Source of the DNA: Oscillospiraceae bacterium
GTDB taxonomy: Bacteria > Bacillota > Clostridia > Oscillospirales > Ruminococcaceae
Reading direction: 5' to 3'
Length of the DNA stretch: 64,000 nucleotides
Assembly (NCBI GenBank): GCA_902362965.1
Contig: CABIYQ010000003.1
Coordinates: forward strand, 124,001-188,000
Positions 28,223 through 36,732 of this stretch are shown piece by piece (the stretch's first letter is position 1; each line of letters opens with the position of its first letter). Made by a program: the position numbers and the translations under genes. The notes under the pieces were generated by a model. That model had not been told where the DNA came from. It saw nothing but the letters and a program-made list of their open reading frames with translations, and did no database searches.

Positions 28223-28393
28223 AAAAATTACAATCAAGATAGAGCGGCATCTGGTTGGTCTACAATACAAAGAGCAAATATTGCTGTTCCAAATGTAACT
28301 TTTTATAGTTCTGAATCAGCAGAAGTTGTTCCTTCCGGAGGAAAAGGTAATAATACAGGAGCAGACGCTATTAAAGTTACTATTACATCATAA
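28223..28393 (+). pseudogene. 5'-truncated relic of a secreted-protein gene
   Basis: A 56-codon open stretch with coding-like composition (reading DRAASGWSTIQRANIAVPNV ... and ending ADAIKVTITS, stop TAA 28391-28393) has no ATG, GTG or TTG codon and follows a stop at 28220-28222. It ends right at the AAAGGAG site of the next gene, as the last gene of an operon would. It looks like the C-terminus of a deleted gene; the family was not recognised. Confidence 0.55.
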
Positions 28394-28404
28394 AGGAGAA
28401 AATT

Positions 28405-29385
28405 ATGAGAAAAAAATTAACTTCTATTGTTGTTTTATGTTCAACAATATGTCTGGCAGCAACAGGCATTGTCGCATATGCAAATGTTTCTGATTCAAGT
28501 TTTTCTTCAAGAAATCAAAAAAGTACTGATAATATGATCTTTGAAACTATACCCGAAAATGAAACAGTAAATGCATCCGCCAGAAAATTGAATACTGCTG
28601 TAAATTATAATATAGCTTCCAAGGATGATATTTACCATATGATGCTTAATACTATTGATTATTATGATAAAGTTTCCGGTACTATTTATTTCCCTGCACC
28701 GGGAGATTTAAATCTAGTAAATACTGTTGAATTTCAAAGTGTATTGTCTGAAACGAAAGCATACTCACACTACTCGCAAGCTTATGCAGATAACATCACA
28801 GCTGAGAGTATTGAAAATATTTCATTAGAAGCTAAGAATACCGACAATCTGGTCTGGGATGAAAAATATTATTGTAATGCTGATGAAAGTATAAACTTAA
28901 ATTGTTTAGAAAAAACATATAAAACACTTTCATATGACACTATCGGATTAGAGGCTGTTTGTGAAATTCCCGATGATGAAAGAATCACTGAAATTGACGG
29001 TGAACCTTGCTATAATTACCGAACCAATCCTACTAATGTACCCGAAGCAAGTATCTGCATTTTCCCTCAGGAAATGACATTCGGCTATTTGGCAAATCAA
29101 AATTTATGGAGCGTAAATGGTACTAAGGTAATTGATGATAAATTATGTTACCATATCTCCGGAACAGCTTAAGAAGATTATGGCAGCAAGTTTAATGTAT
29201 CAACTTTTGAACTAATGGTGGACGTCAATACCGGTGTATTAATTCAGTATATTGGATATGATGATAACGGTGAAATAAGCGATTATATATATACCGAGAA
29301 TATTTCCTTTGAAAACAAAGCAGATAAAGTTGAAACGTTTTCTAACAATGAATTGACCGGTTACGAAGAATATCAAAAAAATTAA
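28405..29385 (+). pseudogene. Secreted protein gene interrupted by one in-frame TAA
   Basis: A GGAG site and ATG at 28405 start a protein with a clear signal peptide (MRKKLTSIVVLCSTICLAAT, cleavage near residue 27). The frame runs to TAA at 29170-29172 (255 codons), but continues in the same frame for 70 more coding-looking codons (EDYGSKFNVSTFELMVDVNT...) to a second TAA at 29383-29385. The total of 326 codon positions with one nonsense codon at 256 suggests a recent mutation, or readthrough. The C-terminal part, where a mature-type beta-strand pattern continues, recalls LolA/RseB-like lipid-binding or regulatory domains, but this is only a resemblance. No function can be assigned. Confidence 0.7.
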
Positions 29386-29388
29386 TAT

Positions 29389-29424
29389 AAAAATGGCTGA
29401 CTTAAAAACGTCAGCCATTTTTTA
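29389..29424. terminator. Bidirectional terminator
   Basis: 13-bp stem AAAAATGGCTGAC (29389-29401) / GTCAGCCATTTTT (29410-29422), loop of 8. Serves the interrupted gene and the leftward C39-like gene. Confidence 0.85.
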
Positions 29425-29447
29425 TTTTACATATACAAATAACCCTT

Positions 29448-30068
29448 TTATTCACAGTACGTTACCGAATAAATCTTATTTCCAAATTCAGACAAAGACA
29501 CTATTTCATTGTATTTGTTTAATGGATCCATACACAAAAAGTTTTTTTCATCAGAGCCAACTAAAAGTACAAAATGATAGTTTCCGGATTTTGGCATTTT
29601 AACACTAACGATTGGATATATACGATTTTTAATCAATGTTTCTAATTCACTTTCACTAATTTCAGAGGTTTCTTTCCTGATATATTTTATTTTTAATACC
29701 GAACCGGCAATGTCCCATTGAAGATTTCCTTCTGAATCATATACATTATTTTTTGAAAAAAATTCGTTTAATGTACCCGGTGTAATACCTGAAACCTCTT
29801 CAACAGATATTCCCTGCATTAAAAGCTGAGAAGCAATACACGTAGTCAAACAACCCGAATCACCCATATGATATTCAGAATCACCTAGAAAATCATTTTT
29901 CCATATATCATCTTTTTGATAAAATGCAATTGGATTGGAAGTAATTTCCTCAGAAGAGTTAATGGTTTTAGCATTTCTGTCCCTATACAAACAAAGCGCT
30001 GTAACGCTCAGTATAGCTAATAAAATAAATACTGATATAGCAATTAATAATTTATTTTTTATTTTCAT
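29448..30068 (-). CDS. Membrane-anchored C39-like cysteine peptidase
   Basis: 206 residues: one N-terminal membrane helix (about 7-28) and a papain-like C39_2 domain. Candidate catalytic residues are Cys73 in MGDSGCLTTC, His165 in GNYHFVLLVG and Asp181 in CMDPLNKY. Such exported peptidases are of unknown substrate; it lacks an ABC transporter fusion, so it is not a typical bacteriocin exporter. AGGTGG precedes the ATG. It follows the ABC-F gene (30 bases) on the same strand. Confidence 0.75.
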   Translation of the reverse strand: MKIKNKLLIAISVFILLAILSVTALCLYRDRNAKTINSSEEITSNPIAFYQKDDIWKNDFLGDSEYHMGDSGCLTTCIASQLLMQGISVEEVSGITPGTLNEFFSKNNVYDSEGNLQWDIAGSVLKIKYIRKETSEISESELETLIKNRIYPIVSVKMPKSGNYHFVLLVGSDEKNFLCMDPLNKYNEIVSLSEFGNKIYSVTYCE

Positions 30069-30098
30069 AATACCACCTATATTAATTAAAAAGTAATT

Positions 30099-32030
30099 TT
30101 AACATAATTCAACTATTTCATCAAACATTTCATCTATTTCATTTTTTAACTGTTCTATATCCGTACATTTTTTATTCATAACTTCAAAATCGCTGTATAC
30201 TTCTTCTCTGGTTATTTCCTCCTGCAAATTATCAAGTTCAGACTGTTTTTCTTCAATCAAAGTTTCAAGTTCCCTTACACGGGCTCTTCTCTTGGCTTCA
30301 AGACTTCGCTGCTCCTTAGACTTATATGCTCTTTCATTTTTCTCTTTATACTCCTGCTCAGCTTTGGCTTTGTTTTCAGCTTCTACCGCCTGACGGGCAA
30401 TCTGTTCCCTTTTATTATTTATTTCAAGATAATAATCAAAGTTTCCGTTATACATTTCTGTACCGTCACTTCTTATTTCCAAAATTTTTCCGGCAATTTT
30501 ATTAAGTAAATATCTGTCATGAGAAACGAATATAACAGTACCGTCAAACTCGTCAAGAGCTCTTTCTATCGACTCTTTTGAAGTCAGATCCAGATGGTTT
30601 GTAGGTTCGTCCAGAATAAGTACATTCCCTTTTTCAAGCATCATAAATGCAAAACATACTTTAGCTCTTTCCCCGCCGCTTATAACTCCCGTTTCCTTAA
30701 AAACGTTTTCACCTTTAATTCCAACACTTCCAAGCAAAGACCGTATTTCAAGATCGGTAAGCAAAGGATAATGCCTATGCAGTTCGTCAATTACAGTATT
30801 ACAAGGATCGAGATTTGCACTTTCCTGCTCAAAATAAGAAATCTTTACATTTGACGCCCATCTCACTTTTCCTGAATGAGGAAGAATCCCTTGAAGTACT
30901 TTCAGAAAAGATGATTTTCCGATTCCATTATCACCAATAATTCCTAGCTTCTCTCCCCTTTTAATTTCAAAAGAAATATGCTCTGCAAGAATTTTTTCAG
31001 AGGTACCGCTGCCAACTCTAATATCAACATCCTTTACGTCAAGTATATCAAAAGGCGGCTGAATTTTATATTCAAACTTAATATTAGCGCTATTTGACGC
31101 AATACTTGGTTTTTCAATAAGCTCCATACGTTCCAAAGCTTTTTCTCGGCTTTTAGCGCTTGCAGCCGTTGAAGCTCTTACTTTATTCTTAGCAATGTAT
31201 TCCTCAAGCTTTGCAATTTCTTTCTGCTGAGCTTCATATTCCTTTTGCTGACGCTTTACACTGTCACTTTTCAATAAGGTATAAGCCGTATAATTACCTT
31301 TATATCTTGTAAGGACGCCATATTCTATTTCGCAGACAGAAGTAACTACCTTATCAAGAAAATATCTGTCATGAGATACTATGAGTAGCGCTCCTTTATA
31401 GTCCTTAAGATATTCCTCAAGCCAAAGCACAGTTTTAAAATCAAGATGGTTTGTAGGTTCGTCTAATATAAGCAGATTTGGTTCTTCAAGCAGAAGTTTT
31501 GCAATTGCAAGACGAGTTTTTTCACCACCGCTGAATCCGCTGATAATTCGGTTATAATCATTTTCGCTGAATCCCATACCGTTTAAAATTGTTTTTATTT
31601 TAACGTCAATTGTATATCCGTCATTGGATTCATAATATGCCGAAAGCTTTGAATATTCCTCCGAAATTTCTTCGTTGATTTCAGAAGATTCTTTCATTAT
31701 ATGTTCCAGTTCTTTCATTCTCTCCAAAACAGAATCAAGATAACTGAAAACGCTTTTCATTTCATCTATAACTGTACTGTCCCTGTCCAAACCGGACATT
31801 TGCTCCAAATATCCTACCGAAGTTTTAGAGGCGAATGATACTATACCGTCTTTTTCAGTAGAACGATCCGGAAGCTCCTTTCCTGTGAGAATACGCAATA
31901 ACGTTGTTTTACCGCATCCGTTTATTCCTATAAGACCTATACGGTCCTTTTCATTTACAGTTAAATTAATATTTTTTAAAATATGTTTTCCATTATAGTA
32001 TTTATTTATATTTATTAAATTTACTAACAT
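30099..32030 (-). CDS. ABC-F family ATPase (YdiF/Uup-like)
   Basis: 643 residues with two nucleotide-binding domains in one chain and no membrane domain. First domain: Walker A GINGCGKTT (about 35-43), signature FSGGEKTRLAIAK, Walker B NLLILDEPTNHLD. Second: Walker A GDNGIGKSS, signature ISGGERAKVCFAF, Walker B NVLILDEPTNHLD. The interdomain linker and a long C-terminal coiled coil (about 535-640, Lys/Glu-rich) fit ABC-F translation factors that act on the ribosome. Housekeeping versus antibiotic protection cannot be decided from sequence. Confidence 0.93.
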   Translation of the reverse strand: MLVNLININKYYNGKHILKNINLTVNEKDRIGLIGINGCGKTTLLRILTGKELPDRSTEKDGIVSFASKTSVGYLEQMSGLDRDSTVIDEMKSVFSYLDSVLERMKELEHIMKESSEINEEISEEYSKLSAYYESNDGYTIDVKIKTILNGMGFSENDYNRIISGFSGGEKTRLAIAKLLLEEPNLLILDEPTNHLDFKTVLWLEEYLKDYKGALLIVSHDRYFLDKVVTSVCEIEYGVLTRYKGNYTAYTLLKSDSVKRQQKEYEAQQKEIAKLEEYIAKNKVRASTAASAKSREKALERMELIEKPSIASNSANIKFEYKIQPPFDILDVKDVDIRVGSGTSEKILAEHISFEIKRGEKLGIIGDNGIGKSSFLKVLQGILPHSGKVRWASNVKISYFEQESANLDPCNTVIDELHRHYPLLTDLEIRSLLGSVGIKGENVFKETGVISGGERAKVCFAFMMLEKGNVLILDEPTNHLDLTSKESIERALDEFDGTVIFVSHDRYLLNKIAGKILEIRSDGTEMYNGNFDYYLEINNKREQIARQAVEAENKAKAEQEYKEKNERAYKSKEQRSLEAKRRARVRELETLIEEKQSELDNLQEEITREEVYSDFEVMNKKCTDIEQLKNEIDEMFDEIVELC

Positions 32031-32093
32031 TGTAATTTTCTCCGTTTACAGTTCAATTGCTTTAATTATATCATATCAATAAAAAAATTGCAA

Positions 32094-33095
32094 TTAATTT
32101 GTCAAAATATTCATAAGACAATCAATAGACAAGTGCTTTTCAGTATAGGAAAAGTCCAGAAGCAAATCAATATTTTCAGAACAGTATTCAATTTCTTTAG
32201 ACACTAGACATGCCTTTTCAATTAAACTGTAATTATCCGGAATCCATAAAATTGTAAGACAAAATATTATAGTAAGCTTTATTCTTGAAATAATATCTCT
32301 GTCGTATACTGCAGACAAAAAGTGACGATATATAAAATATACTGCTAGTTGCTCATACTCAGTAATATTAATTTTCAATGTACTTTGAAATTTTAAGTTT
32401 TTTACAGCGTTTTTCCATTGCTCATTAAGAGGAATAAGTTCTTCAAGTATCCTTTTAAAATTATCAAAAAAAGCTTCTTTGTATTCTTTTTTTGGTATTT
32501 CCAATTCAGTATAACCGTCAATTTCAGCTTGAATTTTTTCACCGTATAAAAGCATTTCAATCAATCGTCTATTCATATTTTTATTACGATTCTGCAATAT
32601 TTCAAAAATTTTATTTCGTATTTTTGTAAGGTATTTTAAAAAATTTTGATCATAATCAATTTCATACTCAGATTCATTAATTTGATATGTAATATATTTA
32701 ACCTTATTTTTTTGTGACAGAATAATTTCTGCTGCTGCAATGCAGCCTATTCCAATGCCTGTTTCCCTTTTATCGCCAAAGCAATTATGAAATCTGGGGT
32801 GCTCTTTACATATGTCACACAAAAAATCCTCACCTTTTTCAATTATAAGCTTACATAAATTATTCTCATCAAGAAACGGACAGTGTTCATTTTCAGTAAG
32901 CTTAAAAAAATAACTGCCGTCTTCTGATAATACAATATTATTTTTTAAACTCATTGCCAGACTGCCCGTAACATTTTTGTATTTTTCATATGTTTTACTA
33001 TCAATATCTATTTCCCATCCTATACAGCAATTATCAGAACACTTACTCGCAATACATTTAAATTTATTATAATACTCCGGTATCATTACAAACAT
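32094..33095 (-). CDS. FliB-family (lysine N-methylase-like) cysteine-rich protein
   Basis: 333 residues. The N-terminal part has the FliB pattern: IPEYYNKFKCIASKCSDNCC followed by GWEIDID, HCPFLDENNLCKLI, and FLCDICKEHPRF, together many cysteines that probably hold an Fe-S or metal centre. In Salmonella FliB methylates flagellin lysines; homologues are widespread in non-flagellated gut Firmicutes, and no flagellar gene is in this window, so the real substrate is unknown. AAAGG about 9 bases before the ATG at 33095; MIPEYY at 33086 is an alternative start. Confidence 0.78.
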   Translation of the reverse strand: MFVMIPEYYNKFKCIASKCSDNCCIGWEIDIDSKTYEKYKNVTGSLAMSLKNNIVLSEDGSYFFKLTENEHCPFLDENNLCKLIIEKGEDFLCDICKEHPRFHNCFGDKRETGIGIGCIAAAEIILSQKNKVKYITYQINESEYEIDYDQNFLKYLTKIRNKIFEILQNRNKNMNRRLIEMLLYGEKIQAEIDGYTELEIPKKEYKEAFFDNFKRILEELIPLNEQWKNAVKNLKFQSTLKINITEYEQLAVYFIYRHFLSAVYDRDIISRIKLTIIFCLTILWIPDNYSLIEKACLVSKEIEYCSENIDLLLDFSYTEKHLSIDCLMNILTN

Positions 33096-33137
33096 ATATT
33101 TTACCTTTCATAAGTTTTTATTTCATTTTAAAATAAA

Positions 33138-33164
33138 ACTCCTGCGAGGTTCATTCGCAGGAGT
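33138..33164 (-). terminator. Terminator of the GH5_4/dockerin gene
   Basis: 10-bp stem ACTCCTGCGA / TCGCAGGAGT (33138-33147, 33155-33164), followed on the minus strand by TTTTATTTTA. Confidence 0.85.
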
Positions 33165-33172
33165 AAATTTGT

Positions 33173-35107
33173 TTATTCAGGAACATAAGTTGTTAATTTA
33201 ACATCCATTCCGACAAGCCACTGATTCAACAGTACCAAATCGGCAATTTCGATTGTTCCGTTTCCGTTTGTATCAGCTGGACTTGGAGAAGGTGGAAGAA
33301 CAACCATAGGTACTGGATGGCTTAAATTATTTAATAACATTCTTCTAAGCGCAACAGAATCAAATACATTAACCCTTTTGTCTTCGTTTACATCGCCCGG
33401 AATAATATCAGGTTTAACTTCTTCTGTTGTCTCCTCTGTAGTTTCTTCAGTAGATGGTTGAACTGAATTAACCGGAACAGCATACAGTCCATAAATTGTT
33501 GCATCACCGGCATGAGCACTTACGTACAAATCAGATATACTGCCAATATCTGCAGAATTTGAATCAAAAACTTTTTTTATATCTTCATATGTATAATATA
33601 AAACAAAATCAGAATTCAAATCATTATCAGATAATATATAGTACCATCCGTCATTGCTTGTTTGAGCAACTATTGCAGGATCAATCATTGCATCAAATAC
33701 CATAGCATACATATAATCCTCATTCAGATACTGCTGCCAGCCTGATACCTTATCAGGAGTCCATGCAGTCAAAGCATTTCCGTCTTTATTATAATACAAC
33801 TCGATCCAGTCATCGCCTATTTTAACATTATCCCATGAAAATTCCGGTGCTACATATTCTTTATATTCCGGAAGATTGTAGTCTGATACTCCTACAGTAT
33901 CCATCATAGCCGCAATTACAGGCGCTGAATTAGGATACCATGTATTTGTAAGTCTGTAAATATAACCATGAGCCTCACCATTATCGCTATTACCGTCCGC
34001 AACAACATTATTATCCCAAAGTACGCATGGAATACCTGCATCCTTAGCCATTGACAAATAATCCTTAGCCCAGTTTATACGGGAATCTGTGTTGTTAAAG
34101 TCAGAAGCACTGAATTCACCCATTACAATTGGAACATTCTTTTCAGCTATAATGCTTTTATAACTGTTAAACATTGTCTGAAGCTCAGTTTTATAATCGC
34201 TGCCGTAACCGCTTGCACCCGGATATGTATGATTTGCCATATTACTTGTATCCATACAGAAGAAATAAGGATTATAAGCATGAACTGACAATGCTACATT
34301 TCCTGAATTTTCAGGAATTTCAATTGCCCTTACAGTTGAAACGCTGTTTCCTGCATGATAACCCGGAAGCATCAGAAGTCGTTCTTTATTATATGAAGAA
34401 CCTTGACCTCTTACCGCATCAACAAACACCTTATTGAGTCTGTTAATATAATTCCATGAATTAGCGTCACCGTCTCCCCATTCAGAGTTGCTTGGATTAT
34501 TTGTTTCACGAGGTTCGTTCATACCTTCAAATACAAGATGCTGATCATAATCCTTAAATGTTTCAGCCAGGCACGACCATATGTCATTCAGCTTTTTAGA
34601 AGCGTCATTATATGTTTCGTCAGTAAATTTAGCTACGTTTACCCAATTCTCATGATGCACATTAAGAATTACAAACATATCCATATCATAAGCATAGTCA
34701 ACAAACTGTTTTACATAAGCCAGCCACTTAGTATCAATTTTATAAGTATTTGTTGATTCGTCAAGATACAGATGCTGATACCATGTGGTAGGGATTCTAA
34801 TAGTATTGAATCCTCCGTTTTTAACTGCTTCAATAAGTTCCTTAGTAGGTTCAGGATTTCCCCATGCCATTGCAAATTTTTTAGGTGAAGAATCCATAGT
34901 CAAATTGTCATTTGTAGAATCAAGTGAATTACCAAGATTCCAACCAATTACCATCTGAGATGTAATATCAAATGCCGACTGTCCTGTTAACCCAACCGCC
35001 TCCGCAGTATACTGGTCATTTGCCTGATTGCCGAACATACATACGCAAGACATAATACATGCAGCAGATGTAATAACCGACAAAATTTTCTTCTTCAAAC
35101 TCATCAT
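33173..35107 (-). CDS. Secreted GH5_4-like endoglucanase with accessory module and dockerin
   Basis: 644 residues. Signal peptide about 1-35; GH5 domain about 45-390 with GWNLGNSLD, IRIPTTWYQH, ILNVHHENW, acid/base Glu in FEGMNEPRETN, LSVHAYNPYFF, and nucleophile Glu in IVMGEFSA. This pattern fits GH5 subfamily 4. Next comes an unrecognised module of about 130 residues rich in Trp and Tyr (about 400-530), possibly carbohydrate-binding, a Thr/Glu linker, and a dockerin whose repeats are GDVNEDKRVNVFDSVALRR then, after a Pro-rich spacer, ADTNGNGTIEIADLVLLNQ. The start is ATG 35107 or the next codon (35104), both after GGGGG at 35113-35117; upstream codons lack a site. Confidence 0.92.
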   Translation of the reverse strand: MMSLKKKILSVITSAACIMSCVCMFGNQANDQYTAEAVGLTGQSAFDITSQMVIGWNLGNSLDSTNDNLTMDSSPKKFAMAWGNPEPTKELIEAVKNGGFNTIRIPTTWYQHLYLDESTNTYKIDTKWLAYVKQFVDYAYDMDMFVILNVHHENWVNVAKFTDETYNDASKKLNDIWSCLAETFKDYDQHLVFEGMNEPRETNNPSNSEWGDGDANSWNYINRLNKVFVDAVRGQGSSYNKERLLMLPGYHAGNSVSTVRAIEIPENSGNVALSVHAYNPYFFCMDTSNMANHTYPGASGYGSDYKTELQTMFNSYKSIIAEKNVPIVMGEFSASDFNNTDSRINWAKDYLSMAKDAGIPCVLWDNNVVADGNSDNGEAHGYIYRLTNTWYPNSAPVIAAMMDTVGVSDYNLPEYKEYVAPEFSWDNVKIGDDWIELYYNKDGNALTAWTPDKVSGWQQYLNEDYMYAMVFDAMIDPAIVAQTSNDGWYYILSDNDLNSDFVLYYTYEDIKKVFDSNSADIGSISDLYVSAHAGDATIYGLYAVPVNSVQPSTEETTEETTEEVKPDIIPGDVNEDKRVNVFDSVALRRMLLNNLSHPVPMVVLPPSPSPADTNGNGTIEIADLVLLNQWLVGMDVKLTTYVPE

Positions 35108-35152
35108 AAATTCCCCCTTAATAAAATGTATACTTCCAATTTTACTATAAAT

Positions 35153-35181
35153 ATTGTACATTATTTTCTCACAATTGTCAA
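35153..35181 (-). promoter_or_regulatory. Predicted strong promoter of the GH5_4/dockerin gene
   Basis: Minus strand TTGACA (35181-35176), 17-base spacer, TACAAT (35158-35153). Confidence 0.75.
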
Positions 35182-35203
35182 GCGTTTATATAACTTTTTA
35201 AAA

Positions 35204-35236
35204 AGTAAAGGGTATTATAAAATAATACCCTTTACT
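35204..35236 (-). terminator. Terminator of the Wzz-like gene pair
   Basis: Perfect 14-bp stem (35204-35217 with 35223-35236), loop of 5, T-run on the minus strand. Confidence 0.85.
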
Positions 35237-35238
35237 GC

Positions 35239-36732
35239 TTATTTTTGTTTTACGTCTGTTACTTCCGGCTGTTCTGCTGTATTAACTTTATCTTTTCTTT
35301 TATTACTGTCAATTGATATAGAAGAAAAAATGATTATCGCTGCAAACACAACAAATATTAAACCTTCACAAATTAAAAGCGGCATAATAAAATTACCAAT
35401 TTCTACCTTAGGCTCTTCTCCTGTGGCAGGCACAAGTATATTGTAAGCTTCTGCAAATACTATATTTTCGTAATATTCATCTGATGTTGTATTTGTTATA
35501 TCAATAATATTTAAAATTTTATTGTATATTTCTTCAAGTCTTTGTTCAACATTTTCAATATCTTCTGATTTCTTAGAATTATTTTCCTTAAGAGCGCTTA
35601 ATCTGTCTTTCACATATGATATATTCTGTTTGCTTCTGGAAACAGAATCCTGAACTTCCAGTTTTTCTTCTATGAGGTCATCATATTTTTTAGAAGCCTG
35701 AGTATATGAATTCTCAGTATTTTCATCGTTCATTCCAAAAATCAGCAGCTTGTCTTTTTCGTATGCATCAATTGAGTCAGTAATAGATTTGAGCTTTGAT
35801 TCACTGACTTTTAATTCACGTTCCAACTGTTCAATTCTATATTCATAATAAGTAATAAGCTGTTCCTTATCATTAGTTATATTATTTATTGTAATATATG
35901 ATGACAGCGAACTTAAATCAGCAGATTTAATAGTATTTACAGCTGCACGCAAATCACTAAATGAATATCCGGTTACATTTGAACGAAAATTTGTCATATC
36001 GTTTCTTTGCAGTTTTTGGATATATAAATCCAGATCATCAAGTGTTTCATTAAAAACATCAACAGCTGCAGGATAATCATAATCTTTATAATCAACTGCA
36101 ACAACAGAATTTCCCAAAGCCTTATTAAAACCGTACGTTTTAAAGAAATAATCCTGATACGAATCCAATATACCGTCCAATATCTTTTTGCCTTTATTAA
36201 GGTCTATACCCGCTAAATTATAATCAAATGTTATAATATAATATGAGGGATAATATCCAATTTCCAAAAGAGAATTAACAGCGTCCAAAGCAGCGCTGCC
36301 GCCTTTGGAATATACGCTTTGATATAATGAAATTTTATCAAGTGCATCACTTGGGATAACGCCTTTAATGGAAATATTTCTTCTTACATTTTCTACATAC
36401 GATAAAGGTTCGTCTATATTTGTCAATGCAGACTCAATTATATTAGGAGACTTTATTTTATTTACATCAAACTCATTCCCATCAGGAGCCAGACCTGATT
36501 CTATACCGGAATAATTAAAACCTACTAATGCGGTAATCTTACTTGTACTTGTATTTCTTTTAAATGCCAACACTCCGCCTGTTATAACAGCTCCTATAAA
36601 CACTGATATAACTATCCATATAAATAAGTATTTTTTTATCTGTTTGGATATAGTACCCAGAGATAAAATTACTTCATCAGAAGAATCTTCCTGCTGTTTA
36701 AGGGTAACGCTAATATTTTTTTCATTATCCAT
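35239..36732 (-). CDS. Wzz-like two-helix coiled-coil membrane protein (copy 2)
   Basis: 497 residues: short cytoplasmic N-terminus, membrane helix (about 35-57), a long extracytoplasmic region with predicted coiled coil (about 285-400), and a second helix (about 435-465) with a charged tail. This hairpin topology is that of polysaccharide chain-length determinants, but no kinase or glycan genes are nearby. It is a paralogue of the upstream gene; compare LVGFNYSGIESGLAPDGNEF with LVNFSYDGIEAGMDPLGNKF. Start at 36732, overlapping the upstream gene by 8 bp, with GGAGGG 10 bases before; earlier in-frame codons lie inside that gene. Confidence 0.72.
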   Translation of the reverse strand: MDNEKNISVTLKQQEDSSDEVILSLGTISKQIKKYLFIWIVISVFIGAVITGGVLAFKRNTSTSKITALVGFNYSGIESGLAPDGNEFDVNKIKSPNIIESALTNIDEPLSYVENVRRNISIKGVIPSDALDKISLYQSVYSKGGSAALDAVNSLLEIGYYPSYYIITFDYNLAGIDLNKGKKILDGILDSYQDYFFKTYGFNKALGNSVVAVDYKDYDYPAAVDVFNETLDDLDLYIQKLQRNDMTNFRSNVTGYSFSDLRAAVNTIKSADLSSLSSYITINNITNDKEQLITYYEYRIEQLERELKVSESKLKSITDSIDAYEKDKLLIFGMNDENTENSYTQASKKYDDLIEEKLEVQDSVSRSKQNISYVKDRLSALKENNSKKSEDIENVEQRLEEIYNKILNIIDITNTTSDEYYENIVFAEAYNILVPATGEEPKVEIGNFIMPLLICEGLIFVVFAAIIIFSSISIDSNKRKDKVNTAEQPEVTDVKQK

